Source of the DNA: Protonemura montana
Lineage: Eukaryota; Arthropoda; Insecta; Plecoptera; Nemouridae
Assembly (NCBI GenBank): GCA_947568835.1
Contig: OX387607.1
Location: 11,423,701-11,487,700 of the forward strand
DNA length: 64,000 bases
Direction of reading: 5' to 3'
Shown here one piece after another: positions 1 through 11,475 of this stretch. The notes under the pieces were generated by a model. That model was not told the DNA's origin. It searched no databases and saw only the letters and a list, made by a program, of their open reading frames with translations. Position 1 is the first letter of the stretch. Each line of letters begins with the position of its first letter. The translations under genes and the position numbers were made by a program.

Positions 1-164
1 CGTCCCGTACAGATGCCGCAACTTCCGACGCCAGAGTTCGCAGTCGGATGACGGTCAACGTTCGCGGGGACGCCGAGACAGCAGCGCGCAGATCACTGAC
101 GGCACTTTCGCGACGATGACCGTCGAGACCACCAGCACCTTCTTTGACTCTAGCACGCAGACCG
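1..164 (+). CDS. 3' part of a coding exon, probably the N-terminal region of the RapGAP gene
   Basis: Read from base 2, the segment is open for 54 codons and ends at a consensus splice donor (GTGAGT at 165-170), leaving one base over (phase 1). The peptide is rich in Arg, Ser, Asp, Gln and Thr and looks like a disordered linker. It starts near VPYRCRNFRRQ and ends near TTSTFFDSSTQT. No domain is recognisable. The left end is cut by the window, so the exon start is unknown. Its phase-1 donor matches the phase-1 acceptor at 21755, where the joined codon would be GAG (Glu), so direct splicing to the LIM exon is possible. An intermediate exon is also possible, because the first cysteine pair expected for a LIM domain is missing. 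Assignment to the same gene is inferred from strand and phase. Confidence 0.6.
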
Positions 165-244
165 GTGAGTGTTAAACGCTTACAATTCGCAGCTTCAAGG
201 AAATCTCAAGTTGTATGGTCGGTCTTTTTTTGACCGACCTTGAT

Positions 245-585
245 TAGTTGTGTTTAACGACAGATTGTTTTGCCATCTTGAACTTATGGCGTTGGTGAAT
301 GAGTAGGTGACGATAATTCACTATACCTAATACAATAGAAAATAGGGAAAACCCAGTGCTGGCACGTCCTACACTTCTTCTGACGAAGAGCACCGTAGAA
401 CGGTTCTAATCAAACAACAGAATTCCTCCAAATATCCACGATGTCGAGCGTTTAACGTTTTACTTACTTGTATTGCTACAATCACTCTCTCGACCATAAC
501 TGGCCATGTTCATGATGGTCACTCATCTAATACCTGTTCCAGCGCAGTGTTGCTTAACTGCGGTGATCCACAAGAACCGATGGTT
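245..585 (-). repeat. 5S-rRNA-derived SINE, near full length
   Basis: Read on the - strand, the element starts with a 5S-rRNA-like head. It carries the internal-promoter-like block GTTAAGCAACACTGC followed by a version of GATGAGTGACC, as in animal 5S rRNA. After the head comes a body with GGTCGAGAG and GAGGAATTCTG blocks, and then a tail containing a copy of the TCGTTAAACACAAC motif. Other copies at 22.15, 50.4, 52.5 and 56.1 kb share the same order of blocks. It is divergent and probably inactive. Confidence 0.75.
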
Positions 586-1185
586 GAATATTTCAGATTC
601 GACTATACATTTCTTCCACCATATCTGTCTTGCTTTCAAGAGGGTTTGAAAGACAATCAATACATATTATCATATCAGTAAGACAGTAAATTCAATAAAT
701 ACTTCAAGATGCTGTAGTTCAGATTGAAATACCAAGGGTTGAATCGATGTAAAGAGGCTTTTGATCGTGATGATTGCCTATAGAATTGGGCAAAGTTGCT
801 CTCAGACACGTACCGTAGAGTGATTATGGAAAGTATAATTCTATTCTAATTTCGTTACACTTTGCCACTACAGCGCGTAAATGGCAGTGAGTTTTGATTT
901 TAAAACCAGCGTGCAATTAAGTTTTTTCTATCTCACTCTTCGTTCCACAATCTCGTGAATATCAGCGGTGGGGAAATTCTTCATCATTAAACCCGTCGTG
1001 CCCATCCCATAGCGTCTAACACAGGAACATTTTCAATTGATAAACTACTTGACCCACTCTCCAGAAACTCATGGTGCCTCCCCCTCCCTAACTTGTTTAA
1101 TGAGCGATGCCGGTAAACGCCTCCCCCCGTCCAAAACGCAGATTAACAAAACCTTCTTTCGTTATTTTATACCCTCCAACCCCCA

Positions 1186-1207
1186 CCCCCCCCCCCCCCC
1201 ACCCCCC
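1186..1207 (+). repeat. Oligo-C tract
   Basis: A C-rich tract with an almost pure run of cytosines around 1186-1200, flanked by CCACCC- and CTCC-type pyrimidine sequence. One of five long C runs on the + strand in this window. Confidence 0.9.
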
Positions 1208-2138
1208 TCCACCTCCCGAGGACATGTCATACATTTAACGTAATTTAGCGGCGTTTCCGACCGGAAGGTTCTTTGTGTCTCCGTCGTTGTCCTCTGAATT
1301 CCTTATCCTCTGAATTTCAGTAGCGTCCTCATCTGGTTTCACGGAGACTCACGATGGTTAGGTTATAGAAGACCCTGAGAAGGGATCCTTGAAGGAAGGT
1401 TTTAAAAACCTTTGGAAAATGTTTTTAAACAGATTGCGATGGCCGTCGGTTAAACTGCAAGTTTATACTCCTTTATTCAATAGATTCTTGAAAACTCTAA
1501 AAACGGTTCGATTTTTTTAGTTTTTTCTCGGACACCCAGTGCTAATATGGCCGCCAAGTATGATTTCACGTGACGCAGAAAATAGAAGTCATATGTCTGT
1601 ATTTTAAAAAAATACGAATAATTTCTTCAGAATGGATGACAGATTCTCATTAAATGCAATCGAGATAATTTAGCAAACAGCTTTTCTCAAGTCGATCAGT
1701 GACTTTGTTCAAGAAGAACTGCCAAGCAATAAAGCTTAGCGGAAAGTAAATTCGGTCAGACGACCAAATTATTCTAAATCTCATCAATTATCTCAAATTT
1801 CACGGACGAAACACTAAACCAATAAGCAAATTGGAAATAATTCCAGCAAGTCACATCCGATTCACCCAGCAACATTCTCTCGCTTTGCACGATATTTTAC
1901 AACAATCCAATTCCCGCCAGCATGCCTGACGCATCCTGGATCCACGTTTTCTCGGTCCCCAAGATCCACCGCCAGCATCGTTGTAAATCCCGGCATAATG
2001 GACCACCCCAACCCTCATAAGCTCAAGCAAGCTTAGATCGTGTCTATCATCTCAATCTCTTTCAACGCGACCGTCCTTCATCTTCGTTGCTTTCTACCTT
2101 TATCTCTCTCCCTCCTTCGCAAACATCCGGGTTACTTT

Positions 2139-2633
2139 TGGGTCATTCCATATCAAGTGCCCACACTCAAAACCTTCACTATCTCAGAACTTGACGAAAT
2201 TTTCAGGAGGGTTAGAACACCGGAAATAAAAAATCTCTTTTAAAGTTTTTTTCCATACGCCTAGCGGTTTGCCCGTGGCAGGGGATGGAAAAATAAAATA
2301 TTTTACTTTTTGCCCCGCACGGCCATTCACTATATTCACTCTAGCGTTTGAACAAATAAACTTAAAACGATGGGATTAGTTCTAAAATGATAATCGTGCT
2401 TTCATTAACAAGAAAAAATGCATAAATTGCTTACTTATCAAGTTTAGGGGTAGAAAAAATCCACCCTTAAATTTCAACCCTTAATAACTCGAGAAGTAAT
2501 TTTTTTTTTTTTTTTTGTTTTGTTGTGAAGCATCTCCTGTCTATTATCTTTCCATGAAAAAAAAATTAATCATTAACAGCCGTATGATCAGAAGTTATGA
2601 GATTTTTATTGTATAAATGTGTGTGCATTTAGT
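2139..2633 (+). repeat. Left terminal inverted repeat of the transposon
   Basis: Begins TGGGTCATTCCATATC. It contains a block of complete identity to the right arm around GCCTAGCGGTTTGCC, a 17-base T run (2500-2516) and an ACAGCCGTATGATCAG segment near the inner end. Identity with the right arm fades at about 2633. Confidence 0.9.
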
Positions 2634-2745
2634 TGTGTTTCTGCAAGTCTGTTAGCATGGTCCATGCAATTCACCCGTAAATTGATAGATTATATAATTT
2701 TTCAGTTTAAAAATTGTGTGTAAGTACTACAAAGATTCTTTTTAC

Positions 2746-4830
2746 TCACTCATTTCTTCGTTTCACTCTGGCTTCTTCGAACAACGGCGAGGAGGAGAAC
2801 ACCCGCGTGGCTACTGAGTGCTCAGACACGGGTACGAAGCAATGCAGTTTTTGCGTGCCGGGAATTGGCCGGGATGACGCAAATCGTGTGGCTAGCAGCT
2901 GTTCTGTGTCTTGGTGCTCCTCAATAGTTCCGAATGTGAAGTTGATGGTCGGGATGGCTTCGACCGCCCAATCGAAGAGTTGCCGGGGTGTTATTATTTG
3001 CGACTCGTAGGGGCGCTGAAGACTCGCCCGCGCTGCCAGCCGCTTGACCGTCCCTCCGACGCCGTCGCAGGCGCTCTTCCCATGTGACGTCGCCGTGAAA
3101 TGCCACTCCACGTCGGCCCCAAAGTCTCTTTGATAGTGGCACAAGTTGGCAAAATTTTTCCTATTTTTATATTGCGAGGCTGCCCCATCAGAAAAAAAGA
3201 ACATCTTCTTTATGGTCTGAAATTTATTGTGCAAAAAGCTCACGAGTTTTTTTATGAATAGATGCACTGCGACAGTGTTGTGGATCAAACTCTCGGAAAT
3301 TACAACAAAGCTGATGTGGCGCTCTTCCCCGCCCTCTTTGTAATATGCCACGAAGGGGTGGATGGTGGCGGACGCATTGTTCCAGTGGAACCCCTGGGCC
3401 TCGTCTTGTAGCACGAACGCATAGTTTTCGGCAAAATCACAGATCACCAAAAACTCGCCGGGCAGGAGACCGCACTTGATGTCCGATTGGTGCGAAGATT
3501 GTTTTTTAGCAATAAAAGAGTGGCGGCACAGAGCAACTAATTTTGCACAAAAACTGTCCACGAATTCCTCGGATGAATCGATGTGCGTTTGCAGGGTGCA
3601 TCGGTCGGTGCTCTCCCACTGCTTGTAGATAACATTGTCCACCATTTCGTCGTCCAGCAGTTGCGTGAGGCGCTCCTTTAACGGCTCGATGCCCGGGCAC
3701 TCCTCACACTCGCCTAGATGGCATTCGGGGAGGGGACTGTCGCAGACCAACTGCTCAAGGCAGTCGTGGTAAGATGTTATCGGATAAGATTGGTCCACTG
3801 TCAACTTCGTCAAGTCGGCACCGATGATCATTAGCTTGACGTTTTGGTGGATAGTGCACACGCACACCGAATGAGTCCCACTGGCACCAGGCAACACACA
3901 GTTCTTCGGCCGCAGCTCTGCAAATTTTGAAAATCCTATTTTTTTATTAGGAAATTTGTCCTTGAATTGGGTATGGAGGTCCTTAAGGTTTGAGAGTACG
4001 AGCCTTTTCTGGATGTGCACTCGAGTGCCGCTCGCCTCCTTGACGGAAACATAGTCTTTCTTGCCCGGCATGGCTCGGCTCACATCGTCTGAATTGTAAA
4101 AAGATTTTACTCGGTCAACTGTGGCTCGGTCAATTGTTTTTCCTGGCTTTGGATTCGGGGTTGACAAAATTCCCTTTTCCAGGACGAGCTTCTTTGCCTT
4201 GCGGACCATGCGCTCTGACGCTTGAAACTCTGCCACTGTTCGCCGGACAGAGCAGCTCTTCGGGAGGACAGTTAGAACATGCACTTTCTCGCTGTTGGAT
4301 GTGGACGAGTGAAACTTCTCTTTCAGCTGATTAATCATTTCGCGACCATCAGCTGAATCTTGGCCACTGTCGCTTTCAGCGTCGGAGGTAGTGGTTCTTT
4401 TAAGCGCACCTTCGAGTTTCTTCAATTTCTTCCTGGGATAACTGGATTGCGCCAACTTTTTCTTAACAATGGGCGATTGCCCTAGCTCCGCCAAGCCCAC
4501 GTTGATGTTAGACAAAGCAGCGTCTTGTCGGAAAAAATATGCTTGACTCTCGGCGTTTGCACCACTGCAGCCGGGCTGCGAGTTGTCGCCATCGCTGGAG
4601 GTCGTCGTCGTCACTGGAGAGTCGCTGCTGATTGGTTTTACGTAGTTATTTAAATCTTTCCTACATTTGGCACAGATTTTGCTTCCTACTGGAATCGAGG
4701 AAATCTTTTCAATCATCCACGGCTGGACGTTGAGGAGAGACTTCAGCTGTGTGTGGGAAACGTGTTTAAAAGGATTGCAGCACTTCGCTCGAGTAAACGA
4801 GTCCATGATTAAATTACATAAAATATACAA
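2746..4830 (-). CDS. Transposase-like protein of the TIR transposon (694 aa, uninterrupted)
   Basis: Probably catalyses movement of the surrounding element by binding the inverted repeats and cutting DNA in the nucleus; this is inferred from context. A Met at codon 9 (base 4806), just before DSFTRAKCCNPF, is the likelier start. The N-terminus has Cys17, Cys18, Cys53 and Cys56, a possible zinc-binding module. Basic clusters around residues 120-145 look like nuclear localisation signals, followed by a helix-turn-helix-like stretch (SVRRTVAEFQASERMVRKAK). A middle region carries GTHSVCVCTIHQN and ECHLGECEECPG, further Cys/His clusters. The C-terminal core has acidic blocks suggestive of an RNase-H-like fold: VICDFAENY (Asp near 465), SDGAASQYKN (Asp near 548), then EWHFTATSHGK and CDGVGGTVKR (near 575-598). 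These recall large uncharacterised invertebrate transposon proteins sharing SDG...QYKN and SHGK...DG.GG.VKR. No frameshifts or stops; the frame ends just inside the left arm. Confidence 0.8.
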   Translation of the reverse strand: MYILCNLIMDSFTRAKCCNPFKHVSHTQLKSLLNVQPWMIEKISSIPVGSKICAKCRKDLNNYVKPISSDSPVTTTTSSDGDNSQPGCSGANAESQAYFFRQDAALSNINVGLAELGQSPIVKKKLAQSSYPRKKLKKLEGALKRTTTSDAESDSGQDSADGREMINQLKEKFHSSTSNSEKVHVLTVLPKSCSVRRTVAEFQASERMVRKAKKLVLEKGILSTPNPKPGKTIDRATVDRVKSFYNSDDVSRAMPGKKDYVSVKEASGTRVHIQKRLVLSNLKDLHTQFKDKFPNKKIGFSKFAELRPKNCVLPGASGTHSVCVCTIHQNVKLMIIGADLTKLTVDQSYPITSYHDCLEQLVCDSPLPECHLGECEECPGIEPLKERLTQLLDDEMVDNVIYKQWESTDRCTLQTHIDSSEEFVDSFCAKLVALCRHSFIAKKQSSHQSDIKCGLLPGEFLVICDFAENYAFVLQDEAQGFHWNNASATIHPFVAYYKEGGEERHISFVVISESLIHNTVAVHLFIKKLVSFLHNKFQTIKKMFFFSDGAASQYKNRKNFANLCHYQRDFGADVEWHFTATSHGKSACDGVGGTVKRLAARASLQRPYESQIITPRQLFDWAVEAIPTINFTFGTIEEHQDTEQLLATRFASSRPIPGTQKLHCFVPVSEHSVATRVFSSSPLFEEARVKRRNE

Positions 4831-5412
4831 AACTAAACGCTGTGATTATAACTATTAAATAAACTAGCTATTACTATACTATTGCTATTAATTAAAAATA
4901 TGTTCACAAGACACTTCCAACGGTATTATTAACACCCCTCAATTCACGACGCACAAAAATAATGCAAAGAAAACTTCGAATCACTCGTCTACTTGCACTG
5001 AGCTAAGTGTTTTGCGACTGACCAAGAAACCAATGCAGAAACAACTGAATTCGCTGTCTCACGGCTAAACTTCCGGCCATAAGGGTTGAAAAGAGAAACA
5101 GGTAGCAAGGGCTGCACGTGTTCGTGGTGGGATTCTTTAAATAGAAGTAGGTAAAATATGAATTTCGTCAGATCCGTGGTCATAATGCACGGCAGAAACA
5201 CAGACCTAGTATCGTGACCAGAGCCACATATTATCATGTTTATAGCACAAAGCCCAAAAATATCACATCCTTATAATAAAATTTTAATTGCTCGACTCCA
5301 TCCCAAATTCAAATCTTTTCAAGCTTTATTTATGCTATGACAAACTTAGCATAATCGAATGCTTCTGAATTCAATTTGGTTCATGCTCAACAAACTATTT
5401 AGCAAAAGCACT

Positions 5413-5907
5413 TCTAAATTCATACACATCTATACAATAAAAATCTCATAACTTCTGATCATACGGCTGTTAATGATTAATTTTTTTTTCATGGAAAGAT
5501 AATAGACAGGAGATGCTTCACAACAAAACAAAAAAAAAAAAAAAAATTACTTCTCGAGTTATTAAGGGTTGAAATTTAAGGGTGGATTTTTTCTACCCCT
5601 AAACTTGATAAGTAAGCAATTTATGCATTTTTTCTTGTTAATGAAAGCACGATTATCATTTTAGAACTAATCCCATCGTTTTAAGTTTATTTGTTCAAAC
5701 GCTAGAGTGAATATAGTGAATGGCCGTGCGGGGCAAAAAGTAAAATATTTTATTTTTCCATCCCCTGCCACGGGCAAACCGCTAGGCGTATGGAAAAAAA
5801 CTTTAAAAGAGATTTTTTATTTCCGGTGTTCTAACCCTCCTGAAAATTTCGTCAAGTTCTGAGATAGTGAAGGTTTTGAGTGTGGGCACTTGATATGGAA
5901 TGACCCA
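5413..5907 (-). repeat. Right terminal inverted repeat of the transposon
   Basis: Reverse complement of 2139-2633 with the same length and no difference seen in the compared core. It ends with GATATGGAATGACCCA. The 780-bp stretch between the transposase start and this arm holds no other gene that I recognise. Confidence 0.9.
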
Positions 5908-7159
5908 TTTGTGTTCTTTATCAAAGACTTCGCTCGATCATCGCGAGCACGGGCTTTTGTTTCCACGGCCTTCTCTCGGCTTTGCAGACTCGTTTCTTGT
6001 GGGTGTGAATTTAGAGGGCGCGTGCCTGCTAACATCACCGTGTTTTGGTCGCTGGACGCGGAGTCCTGGAGTCCTGAGAAGAGATTTTACTGCAGCGACG
6101 TGACCGGCAAACCCATTTTCTATAAATAGACTTGACCCAGGATCACTTAACTATTTAAAAGGGAAAACAACTTTTTCAAAGGGATATTTACCTGTTTGAC
6201 ATTCCGTTTTATGTTAGTTCACTAGTACAGCTATTTAAGAAAAGTCCTCGTGCTAAAAGCAGATTATGTTAATGAAAAAACACTTGCATTACCTTATATT
6301 ATTGCTAATTCTGAGATTTTTATTCCCATCAAGATTTGACGGAGTTGATATCTTCGAATTTATTAAGGAAACTGAACTGAAAATATTTTTATGGTTCAGC
6401 AAATTATTTCCTTCTTTCTGAGAGATAATGCAGTAATACCAATAAGATAATATGAACTGTCATCGTGAGACTTGGCCGCCAAATGACAAAAGTTGCCACT
6501 AACCACCGTCTTTCCGAGTGTTAAGAAATACATTTCGTTATTTCTCTCCCATTACTCGTATTTGAAACTGGTCTTCGCGGCTTCATTCCTTATTAACGCT
6601 AACCTCAGAGATTGATGCTCATAAATCGATACGTTTAGTCGTAATCATTTTACTGTAGAGGTTTGTTAAAAATAACGACTACAAACACAATCGGGTGGCA
6701 CCTACAATTACAACAGGTTTCCTTCTCGTGTTCTCAGCAGGTTAAAAAATAAACGTAGATCTTCGAACTCAATGAAAATATCTAGAAGCGCATGCATGTG
6801 TTGGTCGTATAGCGTACAGACAACACACACCGAAAAACCTGCCATATCCATGTCACTCACAAAAAAAGCATTCAACGCTAATGCGCGCCTTCTATGAATA
6901 CGCACTACGAACAAACCATCCGCACTGCACGCACGACGCGTACGCTAATTCGCCACGCACTATTCGCACCACGCGTTCGAACATTTCGCGTTGGATTCAA
7001 CGCCTCGCTATGACGTGTCGAGAAACCGCAAGCGACGTCGCGGCCTGGCGTCGGCGTCGGCGTCGGGTGTGTTATCACTGAGACGCGTCCTGCATGTTGA
7101 GATTGAAGTGCGGCGATGTCACATTTCTTCTTGGGACTTGGGGTCTACGAGCTTCCTTT

Positions 7160-7390
7160 CTTCCCTAGAGCGACCTTTTGGCGGTGCAACCATGGTGTTC
7201 GACGTATAATCGACCGGCAGTAGGTATTATAAACCACAACCTATGGTTGCACTTTTCAGCAATGCTAGAGTTTGTTGCTTTTAGGTGCCTTACTTAGAGC
7301 GGTCATTTGGCGGTGCTACCATGGTGCTTCTAAATACGACTGGTGGTATTTAATAAACCCGATCTAGTCTGGTACTTTTTCACAATTCTT
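7160..7390 (+). mobile_element. Two adjacent foldback-MITE terminal fragments
   Basis: Both 7164-7277 and 7291-7390 begin with CTAGAGCG- or TTAGAGCG-type ends followed by GGCGGTGC and ACCATGGTG. Each continues with a GACCGG- or GACTGG-type block and a GGTATTATAAA- or GGTATTTAATAA-type block. They match the outer arm of the element at 16746-17359. The two copies lie in the same orientation, as if a terminal arm had been duplicated or a second insertion had landed next to the first. Confidence 0.65.
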
Positions 7391-7547
7391 TTATTGTTCT
7401 ATGATTCAATTGATAATGACATAATTACCATGAAGACACACAAACATGCTTTTCCGGTATAAGATATCTGTAATTCAACTAATTTGTCAGGGTGGAAAAT
7501 CGGGCCTACGATAGTTCTATATGTAGAAGCTAGACTAAAAAAATGTG

Positions 7548-7620
7548 CAACTGAACTGGTATACGAACCCGTGACCCTCCAATTGCCGGTCGGGTGCTCT
7601 ACCAACTGAGCTATCATGGC
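7548..7620 (-). pseudogene. tRNA-like relic (Ala-type anticodon), possibly a SINE head
   Basis: On the - strand, a good D arm is present (GCTCAGTTGGTAGAGC) along with a B-box-like GGGTTCGTA. An anticodon stem with one mismatch holds GGC at the anticodon position. Position 33 is C instead of T, the T stem is broken, and the acceptor ends (GCCATGA and TTCAGTT) do not pair. A T-rich stretch follows. It cannot be a working tRNA gene. It is either a decayed tRNA or the head of a tRNA-derived SINE. Confidence 0.6.
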
Positions 7621-9434
7621 ACACAGATTCTAGCTTCACGGGGTAGAAAAAGGGACCCCCTTTTTTTCGCTTGCTGGTTTTTGATCCTAAGGGAAATCAC
7701 CGGAAAAAGAAAAAGAACTGTAACTCTATATGTGCAGTTTACTCGCACATGTCCCCGGAATCAGCAATAAATAAGTTGTGAAAAATGCACGCAAGTAAAA
7801 TGAAACTAGTTTAAAAACGCGATATTCAAGTAGTTTAATTTTTTTCTATAAATATTTTTTGTTACACACGACGATATTGCTGTGTAGCAAATGCATTTTG
7901 TCGCAAAGCTCGATTAGTTTCGTCGCGACACGCCAGGGTTCGCGTGTACCGGCGCGTCTCGACGCGATACTGTAAAAAGACGCCAGTATTTTGTTTTAGA
8001 TCGTGCAATACACGGTCCGTTGGGGTGATGATGAAGGAGGACGGGGGGGATAATTGGCGGAAGGAATTAAGACGGCCGTGTGGACGGTACTTTGTTCCCG
8101 GAAAGCTAAAAATGATTGGAAAGTAATGAGGTTTGACATTACCTACTTGCACGTGAGGTTTTGGTATTGATTAGAAAACTATTCTTAAATGTCATGGAAT
8201 TTCTCCAAGAAAATGTTTATTTTTTGTCACTTTACATCAAGTATTTGCTTACATTTTTGACTGAAAAAATCTTCTTTTTGTGTGGGAAACGTGTTAGCAC
8301 CCTATTTTTTTTTACAATTTCCTGATCCTATGTAAACCTTAGATAATTATTTCCAAGCAAACATATGAAAATTTTTTAATAAAAATACATATTAAGATAA
8401 TAAATTACATTTTTTAGTTAGTACATTCACCGGAGATCAACAAATACTCGTTATCTGTTGCCAAGGTAATTTCATTAAAGTTAACCTTCAAAGAATAATA
8501 TTACTGGCGCCTGGGTGGCCAAGCATTTCATTTTGGTATGGTTAATTTAAGTATATTTGACGAGCAAAAATCAATTCAGTTGAAATTTAAATTTAGCAGT
8601 ATTGAGACAGGTCGAAGTAAGATAACAATGAAAAATACTTATAAAAAAACAAACTCCTGAACAAAAGTGACTTCTATACTATTGGCTAATACAACTCCAT
8701 AAATAAAAGTAACAGAAATCGGATCGTTTCCCTCATAACCTCGCGTGACGTCACATTAAAAATCACTTCTTCTCCACGCTTCGACGTAGACTTATTTTTA
8801 TCCGTGACCTGCACTGAGCAGGGTAATTGCGTAATTATCAATTACAACCGCGTGCTCGGAAAGTAATTGCTGCCGTAAGGTTAGCACGCGTGTTTATTAA
8901 TTAATCGCCATGGGTTAAGGGTCACGATGCTTTAAAGCGAGTGTCCCAATAATAACTAGACATTTTATATCCACCCTTGGTTTCCGTCTCGACTCTGAAC
9001 TCTGATGATTAAAAAGTAGCTGACAATTTTTTTACTGACATTTCTTAAAAAAAAAGTCCTTTTCATCCATTTAATAGGAGGAAACACTGTAACAAAAAGT
9101 TTTTATTTTAAGTTTCTTTGGTAGAAGGGGATAGTGGAAGAATCAATGGGTTGCTATGGTTAACTTCTATGATTATCACTCTGGTGTTCAATTTCTAAAT
9201 AGTATTTAGTTTTAATTTAATTTGCCGTTTAATTTCGGAAACTGATTCACAACCAGTTTTTTCAAAATTTCAGTTTTGAAAAGATATTAATATCAGTCAT
9301 TTGTTTGGTTGTTTTGACCCCTTTGTTAGATTCACAATCACTTGCTTTGTAGGAGTATGGCACGCTAGAATCAAAGATCTTGTACGATTGGTGATGATTC
9401 CAATGTACATATTCCCAAATTTTACAGAATCCAC

Positions 9435-9459
9435 CGATCCATCGATCCATCGATCCATC
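9435..9459 (+). repeat. Short (CGATCCAT)3 tandem repeat
   Basis: Three consecutive 8-bp units in the non-coding part of intron 1. Confidence 0.8.
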
Positions 9460-10158
9460 TTGAAGATAGCACGGAAAATTGAACTTTCTGAACGCACCTT
9501 CGTAAAGTATTCACAGGATGGAAACAATTGGTGAAAAAAGTCGATGGCACAGCTTTCTGGAAACATTAACCTATACGCTGAAATATTCACGGTTAACTGG
9601 AGTGTAATTACACTTTTTTGAATAAACCTCACTAAAAACAGCAACACTGAGTTCGTAGATCCGTTTCAGAAACACAAATAAAGGAGAGATAAGAATGTTT
9701 ATTGCTGATGAATCAAGATTGATTGATTTGAATTGAGGAAAGGACATAGCTTGTTAGATTATGATAAACTTTGTTGGATAAATTTCAAGAAAATAATAAA
9801 ACTAACAGCGCATTTTAAATCATGGTTAAGAAAACCCTTCTTTCATTCTCTTATTTTACGCATTATATTATTCTGGCAAAGCAAGTGTATGGACTCAGCT
9901 TTTATAAAAATTACATACTAAATATATATGTACGATCAAAGACCAAAGTTTCACTGATAATAAATACAAAGTAAAATCATATTGAATTGTTCGAAAACGC
10001 AACATAAAAAAAAAACAATCAAATATCATCTGCAATAATAAAAAAAAACAAAGAAGCCCTAGGTCATTACAAACAAAAGCAATTTAAAATAGTCGCAAAA
10101 ATTGCAAAACCTACTTCGAAAAATGTAACGGAAAATGATAGGCCAAATATATTTTTAT

Positions 10159-10335
10159 GCCCCTAAACGCAGCCCACAGAGCAGACTCGGCTCCTCCACC
10201 ACGTGCCCCTAAACGCAGCCCACAGAGCAGACTTGGCTCCTCCACCACGTGCCCCTAAACGCGGCCCGCAGAGCAGACTTGGCTCCTCTACCACGTGCCC
10301 CTGAACGCAGCCCGCAGAGCAGACTTAGCTCCTCT
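10159..10335 (+). repeat. 46-bp minisatellite, about 3.9 units
   Basis: Units start at 10159, 10205, 10251 and 10297, an exact 46-bp period. Each begins GCCCCTAAACGCAGCCC (with small changes), continues with AGAGCAGACTTGGCTCCTC and ends CACCACGT. The last unit breaks off after GCTCCTCT. The same unit occurs in reverse complement at about 43523-43755 in intron 3. Confidence 0.92.
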
Positions 10336-11374
10336 GAACTCCCAATTTTCAAGTGGTACATTTTTCACCGCGTGATTGTGTTTTTTCCAAACACACATTT
10401 TTTTGCAATTTGATTCACCAGATATAATTTTCTATCTAATATTTAACGCTTGCCGTATAACTTATTCTAAACAGTTGACACAGATAGTGTATTTTGCATA
10501 CACGGTTTTTTCACTTGATATTTAAAGGTAAATGTAGCACAGCACACACAATTTCACATTTCAATTCATGCAATTTCATTGTAGCACAATTTCACACGTA
10601 TGAAACAATTTTTTTATTGTAATTTAATTATACTGAGTTTTTTGTGACCCTTGCCGCTGATTGACGCAAAATAACACCGAAACCAACGACATACTCTTCG
10701 TACGCGACCAGCGACTGAACTTGTTTCGCCAAAACGTGTGCGGCAAGCAAACCCCGTTCGCAAATTGAACACAAAACAAAATCGAGGCGACATGGAAATC
10801 CCAATCGACGCAAAATCGATCGACGCCAATTCAGGAGACCGCGACACACCGAACGTGTGCAGAATGACGATCAACAATAGGCCGTTGAACGGGCGTCCAG
10901 TGCTGACGCCGTCAAGCGTCTCGCCCGGAACGTCAGACAAAGCAGCAACAATGCAACGGCAGCGACAACAGAGACATTAACAATGTCGATCGCTGATTGA
11001 TGGTTGGTGGCGAAGTGGCCATGTCTGGTTCAGTCACGGTGGGCTGGATTTGGATGATCGGTGAGGCCGTGGGTGTCAGGGCTGTTCTTTGATAAGTTGC
11101 ACCAAACTAACTTTCATCTGTTGAATTGTTGTAAAAATATCTGTTTTTGTCTGGGAGCTGAAATCAGGTGGTCGTTTGAAAGGGTTGGCTTGAAATTTCA
11201 CTTGATATTATTTAAAAAAAATGGGTTTCAAAAAAGTGTCATTCTGAGATTAAAACATAAAAATCACAGAATTATTATTTCAATCGTTTCTAGCAGGAAA
11301 ATTCGTTTTTTTTTTGTTCATGAAAAATGTGATGATGGATCGCTTTTTTAACTATCTTAGAGCTAGCAATACGT

Positions 11375-11475
11375 TCAACCGTAATGTTGGTGCTACGATG
11401 GTAGAATTATCAAGAAGGCGTACTGGATTTCAGTTGATTAAAGTGTTACCAACAGTAATACCAATCCAGCTATTA
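11375..11475 (+). mobile_element. Internal fragment of the foldback MITE
   Basis: Contains TATCAAGAAGGCGTACTGG followed by TTTCAGTTGAT and ends near ACAGTAATACCA. These blocks occur in the same order inside the element at 16746-17359. No matching ends are visible. Confidence 0.6.

Larger units (their letters stand above)
2139..5907 (-). mobile_element. Complete DNA transposon with 495-bp terminal inverted repeats
   Basis: Two 495-bp arms (2139-2633 and 5413-5907) are reverse complements of each other. They match base for base in the stretches I compared, including a 17-base T/A run. The ends read TGGGTCATTCCATATCAAG. The arms enclose an intact 694-codon reading frame on the - strand. The flanks read ...ACTTT before the left end and TTTGT after the right end, so a short TTT target duplication is possible but not proven. 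The near-identity of the arms implies recent insertion or gene conversion. The superfamily is not assigned: the end sequence and the transposase motifs do not clearly match mariner, hAT, piggyBac or P-type elements. The element lies antisense within intron 1. Confidence 0.88.

Noticed and set aside
2921..3700. Short - strand open frames overlapping the transposase
   Set aside because: They are shadows of the 694-codon frame in other registers.
7548..7620. A functional alanine tRNA gene
   Set aside because: The acceptor stem does not pair, the T stem is broken and position 33 is not T. It is kept only as a relic.
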